Shown one piece after another: positions 27,574 to 35,416 of a stretch of 64,000 nt of DNA. The stretch's first letter is position 1. Each line of letters begins with the position of its first letter. The translations under genes were made by a program, and so were the position numbers. This stretch comes from Brevibacillus choshinensis (GTDB taxonomy: Bacteria; Bacillota; Bacilli; Brevibacillales; Brevibacillaceae). Below the pieces are notes generated by a model. That model did no database searches. It worked only from the letters and a program-made list of their open reading frames with translations, and had not been told where the DNA came from. The stretch is taken from the NCBI RefSeq assembly GCF_001420695.1, contig NZ_LJJB01000010.1, positions 1,907,356 to 1,971,355 of the forward strand, given 5' to 3'.

Positions 27574-28116
27574 ATGAAAGCAACTGGTATCGTTCGTCGA
27601 ATTGACGACCTCGGACGGGTCGTGATTCCTAAGGAGATTCGTCGTACTCTGCGCATTCGTGAAGGCGACCCGCTGGAGATCTTTGTGGATCGTGATGGAG
27701 AAGTCATTCTCAAGAAGTACTCTCCTATTGGAGAGTTGGGAGACTTCGCGAAAGAATACGCTGACTCTCTGTATGAGAGTATGAATCATACCGTATTGAT
27801 TACTGACCGAGACACCGTGATCGCAGTGGCTGGCGCTTCCAAGAAAGAATATCTCGAGAAGCCGATTGGGAGTATTGTTGAGAAATGCCTGGAGGAACGC
27901 AAAACCCGTTTGGAGAAAAATGCAGGCTCGTATGAAATTTGTCGCGATATGAGTGAAACGTATGGGTCCTTCGTCGTCGCTCCAATCGTTGCAGGGGGAG
28001 ACCCGATTGGTTCGGTTATCCTACTCAATAAAAACGAGTCAACCAAGATGAGTGATCTAGAAATGAAGATGTCGGAGACTGCCGCAGGATTCTTGGCAAA
28101 ACAAATGGAACAGTAG
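27574..28116 (+). CDS. spoVT: Stage V sporulation regulator SpoVT
   Basis: A 180-residue forespore regulator. The N-terminal AbrB-like swapped hairpin (MKATGIVRRIDDLGRVVIPKEIRRTL) is followed from about residue 56 by a GAF-like domain (HTVLITDRDTVIAVAG...). SpoVT modulates sigma-G genes positively and negatively. The ATG at 27574 follows AAAGCGAGG nine bases upstream. A sigma-G-like promoter upstream and the location between mfd and yabM match B. subtilis. Confidence 0.96.
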   Translation: MKATGIVRRIDDLGRVVIPKEIRRTLRIREGDPLEIFVDRDGEVILKKYSPIGELGDFAKEYADSLYESMNHTVLITDRDTVIAVAGASKKEYLEKPIGSIVEKCLEERKTRLEKNAGSYEICRDMSETYGSFVVAPIVAGGDPIGSVILLNKNESTKMSDLEMKMSETAAGFLAKQMEQ

Positions 28117-28128
28117 ATGGAAAGCCAG

Positions 28129-28159
28129 AAAACAGCCTCGATGATCGGGGCTGTTTTTG
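28129..28159 (+). terminator. Terminator after spoVT
   Basis: AAAACAGCCTCGA and TCGGGGCTGTTTT (one wobble) followed by T. Confidence 0.85.
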
Positions 28160-28199
28160 TGTTGATATTCAAGTTTTCTTTATCTCCAAACGCATGTGG

Positions 28200-28205
28200 T
28201 ATAAT
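28200..28205 (+). promoter_or_regulatory. Extended -10 promoter before yabM
   Basis: TGG-TATAAT forms an extended -10 (TGnTATAAT); the -35 is poor (TTTCTT region near 28175). It lies 40 bp before the yabM ATG. Confidence 0.5.
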
Positions 28206-28244
28206 GTACAAAGTTTCTGGTTGGAGAGGAGAAATTTCACTCAT

Positions 28245-29879
28245 ATGGCTCAAGAAAAGGCTTCTGTACAATTTGTGAAAGGCGCCGCGATTCTCGGGGT
28301 TGCCGGTCTTGTCTCCAAGCTGTTGGGCGCTGTATACCGCATTCCGTATCAAAACATTGCCGGTGACATCGGTCTGTACGTATACATGCAAGTTTACCCG
28401 CTGTATACCACGCTTTTAATTTTGGCGACGGCGGGTTTTCCGATTGCCATTTCCAAAATCGTTTCCGAGCGGGTGGCCGTGGGTGATGCGATTGGAGCGC
28501 GTCGAGCCTTTCGTATTGCCAGTATTGCACTAGTCGTACTCGGCTTGTTTTTCTTTCTGTTGCTGTATAGTGGGGCACCTTTAATTGCTCGCTTCATGGG
28601 TGATGAGCATTTGATGACTCCACTTCGGGCGGTTGCCTGGTCATTGCCGCTGGTACCCATGGCGGCGATTCTGCGGGGATATTTTCAAGGCCATCAGAAT
28701 ATGATGCCCACAGGTGTTTCTCAGGTGATCGAGCAGTTGATCCGGGTGATCTTCATCCTCCTCACTGCTTTCTGGGCAATGAATGTGTATCAGGATGCTT
28801 ATCTTGCAGGGACAGGAGCGGTATTTGCCGCTTTTCCTGGAGGAGTGGCAGCTGTTCTCGTTTTACTGTGGTATTGGCGCAAGGACAAGCAGATCAGGCA
28901 GATGGACGCTAACCAAGAGCAGTCTGCTGGTGTCGCTGAATGGACCAACCGCCAAGTTTTGCGCAGCCTTTTGTATTACGCATTGCCGATATGTATGGGG
29001 GCATTAGTGTTGCCGCTCATTCCGTTGGTAGACTCGGTCACGGTCGTAAACATGCTGCAGTGGAGTGGAATGCAGGAAGATCTCGCCAAGCTGGCAAAGG
29101 GAGCGTTTGACCGTGGACAGCCTCTCATTCAGTTTGGGACGTTTTTTGCGACCTCTCTTTCCCTGGCCTTGGTTCCTGCGATTAGCGAAGCTGTTGCGCA
29201 GCGTCAACATCAACTGATTGCCAATCGCTCAGAAATCGCGATCCGCCTGACCTTTTTGCTGGGACTCCCAGCTTCGTTTGGATTGGCCTTGCTCGCAGAG
29301 CCAATCAACGTGATGCTCTACGGAGATAATAGCGGAACAGAGGCGCTCGCCGTGCAGTCCTTTACGATTCTCTTTGCGACTTTGAGTATCGCCAGTGCTG
29401 GTATTCTGCAAGGCCTGGGACGCGTCATGCGGCCAGCGCGCAATCTGTTTATCGGTGTTTTGGTCAAGCTCATCTTGAATCTGGCATTGGTCCCGTTCTG
29501 GGGAATATCCGGGGCGGCTTTATCGACCGTACTCGCCTACCTGGTAGCGATGGGACTGAACGTGCTGGCTGTTAAGAAATACACTGGAGCACAGATTGGC
29601 TTTCGCCAGACGGTATTGAAGCCATTGATCTCCGTGCTGATCATGTCTGTCGTGGTAGTGGTGGTCGAATGGGGGGCAACCGCCCTTATGGGCAACATGC
29701 CTGGCCCAGAGCGTCTGTTCCATACCATCATCGGTTTGGTAGCTGTCGGCTGCGGAGCACTAGTCTATCTGTTGGCTCTCCTCAAGACAGGCGGACTGAC
29801 ACGTACCGACATTCAGTTTTTGCCGAAAGGCAAGCGGATTGCTTCGCTACTCACTAGACTACATCTGTTACCAAAATAA
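28245..29879 (+). CDS. yabM: SpoVB/MurJ-type polysaccharide flippase YabM
   Basis: A 544-residue polytopic membrane protein of the MATE/MVF flippase superfamily, PST/SpoVB branch. It begins FVKGAAILGVAGLVSKLLGAVYRIPYQNI, the family hallmark, and shows about 14 hydrophobic segments. Relatives export lipid-linked sugars, including peptidoglycan precursors. The ATG at 28245 (MAQEKASVQF) lies 13 bases after GGAGAGGAG, a long spacing, so a slightly more 5' start is possible. It precedes mazG, as yabM precedes yabN in B. subtilis. Confidence 0.9.
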   Translation: MAQEKASVQFVKGAAILGVAGLVSKLLGAVYRIPYQNIAGDIGLYVYMQVYPLYTTLLILATAGFPIAISKIVSERVAVGDAIGARRAFRIASIALVVLGLFFFLLLYSGAPLIARFMGDEHLMTPLRAVAWSLPLVPMAAILRGYFQGHQNMMPTGVSQVIEQLIRVIFILLTAFWAMNVYQDAYLAGTGAVFAAFPGGVAAVLVLLWYWRKDKQIRQMDANQEQSAGVAEWTNRQVLRSLLYYALPICMGALVLPLIPLVDSVTVVNMLQWSGMQEDLAKLAKGAFDRGQPLIQFGTFFATSLSLALVPAISEAVAQRQHQLIANRSEIAIRLTFLLGLPASFGLALLAEPINVMLYGDNSGTEALAVQSFTILFATLSIASAGILQGLGRVMRPARNLFIGVLVKLILNLALVPFWGISGAALSTVLAYLVAMGLNVLAVKKYTGAQIGFRQTVLKPLISVLIMSVVVVVVEWGATALMGNMPGPERLFHTIIGLVAVGCGALVYLLALLKTGGLTRTDIQFLPKGKRIASLLTRLHLLPK

Positions 29880-29964
29880 GTGATTCAAACATTTTCCGTC
29901 GAACCGTGGTCGCTCATCCTTGAGTGATCTCTGTATCGGTTTACTGATAAAGGAGGCGTGACGA

Positions 29965-31452
29965 TTGGCAACAACCAAGCACACGATTACAGTAGTTGGT
30001 CTGGGTGCAGGAGACCTCGATCAATTGCCATATGGAATCTATCGGACGCTAAAACAGGCCCAGCATCTATTCTTGCGTACGCAGGAGCATCCGGTCGTCG
30101 CGCAGCTGAGCGCGGAGAATATCGCTTTTGCTTCCTTTGATGAGATATATGAGCAACACGAATCGTTCGAGGATGTGTACACAGACATCGTAGAAAAGCT
30201 GTTTGTCAGTGCACAGCAGCAGGGTGAGATTGTCTACGCCGTACCGGGACATCCCCTTGTAGCAGAGCGCACGGTGCAGCTACTGCTGGAGCAAGGACAT
30301 GACCGTGGGGTTCAGATCGAGATTGGCGGCGGTCAAAGCTTCATTGACCCTCTGTTTGCACGGCTGAAAATCGATCCAATCGAAGGGTTTTCGTTGCTCG
30401 ACGGAACCGCACTGAAAACGGATCAAGTATCGCCAGGACTGCACACGATCATCGCCCAGGTATACGACGCGTTTGTCGCATCCGATGTCAAACTGACACT
30501 CATGGAAGTCTTGCCGGATGATTTTCTCGTGACGGTTGCCACAGCGGTAGGAGTAGCGGGACAAGAGCGGATTGAGACAGTTCCGTTGTATGAGCTCGAT
30601 CGACTGGATCATTTTGGGAACCTGTCACTCGTTTATGTGCCGCCAGCACGTGATGAGCGCATATCTTATCGACAGTTTTCTTACCTAAAGGACATCGTGG
30701 CGATTTTGCGCAGTCCAGACGGTTGTCCATGGGATCGGGAGCAGACGCATCAAAGCATCCGAAAGAACCTGATCGAGGAAACGTACGAGGTATTAGAAAC
30801 AATCGACGATGAAGATCCGGATGCCATGTGTGAGGAGCTGGGTGATCTGTTGATGCAGATCATGCTGCATTCGCAAATCGCTTCTGAGGATGGATATTTT
30901 ACCGTTGATGATGTGGTGGCGACCCTAAACGAAAAGCTTGTCCGTCGCCATCCGCATGTATTTGGAGAGAAGAGTGCCAATGATTCTGAGGAGGCACTGG
31001 CTAACTGGCAGGAAATCAAAGCGCAGGAAAAGGCAGCAAAAGGAATCGATACGACGGTTGAATCACAACTGGCAGGTATTCCGCGCGATCTCCCTGCACT
31101 GATGTACGCTTACAAGCTGCAGAAGAAGGCTGCTCAGGTGGGATTCGACTGGGACGATGTAGCTGACGTCTATGCGAAAGTAGAGGAAGAGTATCGCGAG
31201 CTGCGAGAAGCAACAGAAGACGAACGAGCGGGCGAGCTGGGGGATTTGTTGTTTGCCGTCGTCAATCTGGCCCGTTTCATGGGTCTCGACCCCGAAGAAG
31301 CATTGGCTTTGACCAATAATAAGTTCAAACAACGATTTTCCTATATTGAAGATAAGCTCCGTGAGACTGGCAAGTCTTTTGACGATACTGATCTGAAAGA
31401 GATGGATCAATGGTGGGAAGAAGCCAAGCAACACGGAAAAAGGAGAGGATAG
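29965..31452 (+). CDS. yabN: Tetrapyrrole-methylase/MazG fusion nucleotide pyrophosphohydrolase YabN
   Basis: A 495-residue fusion. Residues about 5-220 form a tetrapyrrole (SAM) methylase-like domain (TVVGLGAGDLDQLPYGIY). The rest is a tandem MazG NTP pyrophosphohydrolase: GCPWDREQTHQSIRKNLIEE with the EExxE/ExxD metal motif in EETYEVLE and EELGDLLMQ, and a second copy YRELREATEDERAGELGDLLF. MazG hydrolyses abnormal or excess NTPs. The start is a TTG at 29965, with AAAGGAGG upstream. rqcP follows after 3 bases. Confidence 0.93.
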   Translation: MATTKHTITVVGLGAGDLDQLPYGIYRTLKQAQHLFLRTQEHPVVAQLSAENIAFASFDEIYEQHESFEDVYTDIVEKLFVSAQQQGEIVYAVPGHPLVAERTVQLLLEQGHDRGVQIEIGGGQSFIDPLFARLKIDPIEGFSLLDGTALKTDQVSPGLHTIIAQVYDAFVASDVKLTLMEVLPDDFLVTVATAVGVAGQERIETVPLYELDRLDHFGNLSLVYVPPARDERISYRQFSYLKDIVAILRSPDGCPWDREQTHQSIRKNLIEETYEVLETIDDEDPDAMCEELGDLLMQIMLHSQIASEDGYFTVDDVVATLNEKLVRRHPHVFGEKSANDSEEALANWQEIKAQEKAAKGIDTTVESQLAGIPRDLPALMYAYKLQKKAAQVGFDWDDVADVYAKVEEEYRELREATEDERAGELGDLLFAVVNLARFMGLDPEEALALTNNKFKQRFSYIEDKLRETGKSFDDTDLKEMDQWWEEAKQHGKRRG

Positions 31453-31455
31453 TTC

Positions 31456-31749
31456 ATGAGACTAGACAAGTACTTAAAAGTATCCCGTCTGATCAAGCGT
31501 CGTACGTTGGCCAAAGAGGTTTGCGACAAAGGACGTGTCGAAATCAATGATCGGCAGGCGAAATCCTCCAGCAATGTAAAGATTGGAGACAAGCTGGCGA
31601 TCCGATTCGGACAAAAAATCGTGTCGGTCAAAGTGGAAGACATCAAGGAAAATCCGCGCAAAGAAGAAGCGGCTTCGCTCTACACGGTGATCGGCGAAGT
31701 ACCCGTCCCACGAGACGAAAAAGAAGAAGATGCTTACATCAAAGGCTAG
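31456..31749 (+). CDS. rqcP: RqcP (YabO), S4-domain ribosome quality control factor
   Basis: A 97-residue S4 RNA-binding protein: MRLDKYLKVSRLIKRRTLAKEVCDKGRVEINDR is the classic S4 fold. In B. subtilis YabO/RqcP stabilises the P-site tRNA during Ala-tailing by RqcH on split 50S subunits. The C-terminal tail is acidic and variable. AAAAGGAGAGG precedes the ATG, 3 bases after yabN, and a terminator follows. Confidence 0.92.
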   Translation: MRLDKYLKVSRLIKRRTLAKEVCDKGRVEINDRQAKSSSNVKIGDKLAIRFGQKIVSVKVEDIKENPRKEEAASLYTVIGEVPVPRDEKEEDAYIKG

Positions 31750-31770
31750 GCTTCATCCAGAAGGCGATTC

Positions 31771-31801
31771 AAGACTGCCCCATAGCGGGTAGTCTTTTTT
31801 T
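31771..31801 (+). terminator. Terminator after rqcP
   Basis: AAGACTGCCC (31771-31780) and GGGTAGTCTT (31787-31796) followed by a T run. Confidence 0.85.
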
Positions 31802-31815
31802 GTTAGAGTTTGGTA

Positions 31816-31866
31816 TATAATGGGTGTACATGTGAGCACCACGAAGACGAAGGGATGTGTACACAT
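31816..31866 (+). promoter_or_regulatory. -10 element and twin TGTACA palindromes before the DUF2157 gene
   Basis: TATAAT at 31816-31821 is a good -10 with no clear -35. TGTACA occurs at 31825-31830 and again, inside the 12-bp palindrome ATGTGTACACAT, at 31855-31866, which overlaps the start codon. The two hexamers are 33 bp apart, close to three helical turns. No regulator is recognised. Confidence 0.4.
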
Positions 31867-34003
31867 GCAACAAAACGCTGTGCGACTGGGATATTTTTTA
31901 GCGATTTCCCTTTTGCTATCCGCTCTTCTTTATTTCTTTGCATCGAATTGGCCAGCGCTCGACCGATGGGGAAAAATCGGAGTGAGTGCGTCCGTACTAC
32001 TTCTCTTCTATTTATTTGCGTATGTTGGCTCTCTTGTCTTGAAAAAACATTCCTTTATCAGCAACTGGCTTCTTGTCGCGGGGGGGCTGGCCTTTGGCAT
32101 CAGCGTAGCTTTGTTAGGACAAATCTACAATTCCCACGCCGATAGCTACATGCTGTTTGTCGTATGGCTGATTCCCAATCTTTTATTTGCCATCGTGACG
32201 AGGTACCAACCTTTTTATGTGATTAGCTATGTTCTCGCACATTTAGCCGTCTGCTTTTTTCTGGACCCCTCAGTCATTCACGTGACACGAGATAGCCAGT
32301 GGTGGTTTATGGTCTTTTGGCTAATCGCGCTTGGTAATATCGTGCTGTTTTGGCTCACCTCAACGGAACGTCTCAAATCTAGTCCGATCTACTACCTGTC
32401 TTTTTTTGTCTTTCAGTTCTCGCTGTTCCTCTCCTCTTTTGTCGACGTGTATGGACCGCTACCGGAATTGTTGTATGTGGTCATCGGCGCAGCGTTATTC
32501 TTTACCTTTCTCAGGTGGAAGCCAAATCGCGCATTGCTGGTAGTGACCTCGACTCTACTCGCTTTGTTTTTACTCGGAAAATTCTTCTGGTTTATGCTCG
32601 AATACGGTTCAGAGGGGTTTTTCCTGATTGCACTCCTGGTCGCTGCGGGTATCGTCTGGGGGGCAGTGGAAGGTATCAAATGGCTGCGTAAACAGTCCTC
32701 TCAGAAGGAAAGCAAATGGGTGCGTTTTGTTCAGGAAGCGTTTACGGTTCTCGTAACGCTTGTAGCGGCTTCGATTGGAGCCATATCCTTGTCGGGCTTT
32801 TTGTTTCTTTTGTTCGAGGATGATACAGTCGTATACTTCCTTTATTTTTTGTCATTGATCGGCTTTCTATTGCCGGTCATACTCGCTAAGAAAATGAACA
32901 CGACGGTATTCTACACGATTCTCACGATGGGATACATGATCGGGATTGCTTCGTCCATTTATTTAGAAGGATACTACTGGGTCGTGTTCCTGTTGGCATT
33001 GGGATACGTATGGATAGCCTCTGGCAGTATCCCCACCAGACTGTTGACACAGTTTACCTTTCTGCTCGTGTTGTATGTGAAGCTCAGTGACTGGGGACAT
33101 GAGGAATGGGTTCTCTGGTTGCTATTTGTTTTTCAGATGGCGATGTATCTGCTACCACGATTGCCAAGCGCTCTGCAGAACAGCTCACTGGTGTATGCCC
33201 TACTCTCGTTGCTATTTCTGACGGAAACCACTACATGGGGGATGGCATACAACATTGCGATCAATCTCGTCTATTTTGCGATCACGACCTATCTCGTGTA
33301 TCGAACCCTCCACAAAAAGGGAAGAACGAGCTTTGGGATTGCCCTCGGCTTCTGGTTTGCCTTTTTGCTGATGAAGTATTACGACTTTTTCTGGAGTCTT
33401 CTGCACAAATCCCTCAGCCTTTTGCTGCTGAGTATGGTGTTCTTCGTGGTGAGTTATTGGCTGGACCGGTCCGGAAGAGGTCAATGGGAAGCCACGCAGC
33501 CTCCGATATTTGCAAAAAAACAACTCGCTCTTCTAGTGATTATTTTGCTGCAATTCGTGATGGTTGGGTACCAGATCTGGAGCAGTGAATCGATTCTGTC
33601 TCAAGGACGATCCGTGAAGCTGGAGCTCGCACCGATCGACCCGCGTTCGCTGTTACAAGGTGACTATGTGCGGCTGAACTACACGATCTCCACGCTCGAT
33701 AACGAACATATTCCGGATGCGGATGGAAAAATTCGAGTGGTGCTGAGGTCGCATCAGAATGGCGTGTACGGATATAGTGGCTTTTACGAACAAGACGGGG
33801 TCTGGAACAAAACGTATCGGCCCCAAGCCGACGATGTCATTTTGAACGGCCATGCAATCGGTTCAGATCGAGTCGAGTATGGCATTGAAAGCTATTTTGT
33901 CCCAGAGGGAACTGGACGTGAGGTAGAGCGCTCAGCCAAATTCGCACAAATAAGGGTAGGCAAAAAAGGGGATGCCATCTTACAGGAGTTGTCCGCGCAG
34001 TAA
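31865..34003 (+). CDS. DUF2157/GDYxxLxY-domain large membrane protein
   Basis: A 712-residue integral membrane protein with about 16-18 hydrophobic segments. The N-terminal part resembles the DUF2157 family (WPALDRWGKIGVS, LAFGISVALLGQIYN). The C-terminal, probably extracytoplasmic, domain (about 555-712) has the GDYxxLxY motif as LLQGDYVRLNY. This two-part combination is known in other bacteria without a defined function. The ATG at 31865 follows GAAGGGATG; a more 5' ATG at 31820 lies within the -10 and is excluded. It is not at this position in B. subtilis. Confidence 0.8.
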   Translation: MQQNAVRLGYFLAISLLLSALLYFFASNWPALDRWGKIGVSASVLLLFYLFAYVGSLVLKKHSFISNWLLVAGGLAFGISVALLGQIYNSHADSYMLFVVWLIPNLLFAIVTRYQPFYVISYVLAHLAVCFFLDPSVIHVTRDSQWWFMVFWLIALGNIVLFWLTSTERLKSSPIYYLSFFVFQFSLFLSSFVDVYGPLPELLYVVIGAALFFTFLRWKPNRALLVVTSTLLALFLLGKFFWFMLEYGSEGFFLIALLVAAGIVWGAVEGIKWLRKQSSQKESKWVRFVQEAFTVLVTLVAASIGAISLSGFLFLLFEDDTVVYFLYFLSLIGFLLPVILAKKMNTTVFYTILTMGYMIGIASSIYLEGYYWVVFLLALGYVWIASGSIPTRLLTQFTFLLVLYVKLSDWGHEEWVLWLLFVFQMAMYLLPRLPSALQNSSLVYALLSLLFLTETTTWGMAYNIAINLVYFAITTYLVYRTLHKKGRTSFGIALGFWFAFLLMKYYDFFWSLLHKSLSLLLLSMVFFVVSYWLDRSGRGQWEATQPPIFAKKQLALLVIILLQFVMVGYQIWSSESILSQGRSVKLELAPIDPRSLLQGDYVRLNYTISTLDNEHIPDADGKIRVVLRSHQNGVYGYSGFYEQDGVWNKTYRPQADDVILNGHAIGSDRVEYGIESYFVPEGTGREVERSAKFAQIRVGKKGDAILQELSAQ

Positions 34004-34019
34004 CCATCTGAAATGAGTC

Positions 34020-34052
34020 AGGAGCTGCCGAATTAATCGGTAGCTCCTTTTG
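34020..34052. terminator. Terminator between converging DUF2157 and MFS genes
   Basis: AGGAGCTGCCG (34020-34030) and CGGTAGCTCCT (34038-34048), then TTT. It overlaps the 3' end of the MFS gene and can serve both directions. Confidence 0.75.
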
Positions 34053-35313
34053 CGTGAGAAAGGGAAAGGGAGGTTCGTTGATCCAACTGGAGCAGCACGC
34101 GACGTACCAACAGAAGGCCTGTGAGACCCATAACAAGGAACAAAATCGACATCGCCATGGAGGGCAGGATGGCACCCAGACTGATACCGATGGTTCCTGT
34201 TAGCTTTGCCCCTTGGAATACGAGGCCGTTTACCGCCATATACGAGCTGCGGGCATCGTCTCGTACGATTTGTGCTAGGTAGGTCTGTCGAGTAGGGATG
34301 TGGAGCAGTTCACCAAACGTAGCAAAGAACATCGCGATGGTAATAACGAATAGCGAGTTGCTGTAGCTGATGATCGAGTAACCCATGATAAATAGGAGTA
34401 CGCCCATGTACATGGCATTCGCCTCTCGACCATGACGGATCAGCTTGCTCACCAGGAGGGAGAGGCACACGACCAATAGCGTATTTTCCAGTTGAATAAA
34501 GCTGAATACTTTGAGACCTGTCAATTCAAAGGAAAACAGGTTCCCCATATGCACCGTTTGTGTATGGAATTCTTTTGTCAGACGGACAGCGACGTAATTG
34601 GCGGTCTGAAATTCGAGTGAAAAGATGAGCAATCCGCCCAAGGAGAAGAGCAAAAATCGCTGATCCTTCATCACTTGCCTGTAGCTGGTGAATACATCTT
34701 TCAACATGTTGGGTTTGGAATGGGTGTTCCTTATCTGTGGATGATAGGACTCTTGCATGAAAAAGACGGTCAAGACGAGCGTGAACAAGCTGACTACAGT
34801 CAGACCTACAATCAATTCGAAGCGGTGGGTAGCAAACCAAATGCCGCCGAGGACGGAACCGATGGCAATCGATAAATTAACCGCCCAGTAATTGATACTG
34901 TACATGAACGTTCGGTTCTCTTTCGTACTCACATCGATCAGCATCGCATCGGCAGCTGGACCAATCATACCGTTACTCGCATTTTGTACGAGCATCATCG
35001 CAAACGTGAGCCAAGCAGAATCGAGAATAGGGGAGTTGGCTAGCGCCATCAGGATAAATGCTATGCACTGAGCGACCTCGCCGTACACCATTACCTTTTT
35101 TCTCCCCCAGCGGTCTGCGAGGTATCCCCCGTAAAAGCCCATCAAAATCTGTGCGCACACATTGGCAAATAGCAGAAAGCCGGCGACCGCCTGCCCCAGT
35201 TTGTCAGAGAAATAGATGGCCATGAAAGGAAAGATCATGGTGCCAACGACCCTGGTCAGAAAGGAAGTCACGATGCGTATGCGAATGTTCGGGTGCAATT
35301 GCATAAAGCTCAT
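34033..35313 (-). CDS. MFS transporter, drug/sugar exporter type
   Basis: A 426-residue 12-segment major facilitator. The loop 2-3 signature GGYLADRWGRKKVM and the motif-like GPAADAMLIDVSTKENR are visible. Substrate cannot be read from sequence. It is divergent from an SgrR-like regulator, which recalls the E. coli sgrR-setA neighbourhood, where SetA is an MFS sugar exporter. That analogy suggests, but does not prove, export of a small metabolite sensed by the regulator. The ATG at 35313 follows AAAGGTGG nine bases upstream. Confidence 0.85.
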   Translation of the reverse strand: MSFMQLHPNIRIRIVTSFLTRVVGTMIFPFMAIYFSDKLGQAVAGFLLFANVCAQILMGFYGGYLADRWGRKKVMVYGEVAQCIAFILMALANSPILDSAWLTFAMMLVQNASNGMIGPAADAMLIDVSTKENRTFMYSINYWAVNLSIAIGSVLGGIWFATHRFELIVGLTVVSLFTLVLTVFFMQESYHPQIRNTHSKPNMLKDVFTSYRQVMKDQRFLLFSLGGLLIFSLEFQTANYVAVRLTKEFHTQTVHMGNLFSFELTGLKVFSFIQLENTLLVVCLSLLVSKLIRHGREANAMYMGVLLFIMGYSIISYSNSLFVITIAMFFATFGELLHIPTRQTYLAQIVRDDARSSYMAVNGLVFQGAKLTGTIGISLGAILPSMAMSILFLVMGLTGLLLVRRVLLQLDQRTSLSLSHAKGATD

Positions 35314-35416
35314 AAGAGCAGACCACCTTTCGTTTTTCTACATTTTACCTGTCAAAAGGAGAAGAAAAAGGGTAAGATTCGTATAGGAATTTCACCTTTT
35401 TAGGAGGGCGGAATGG

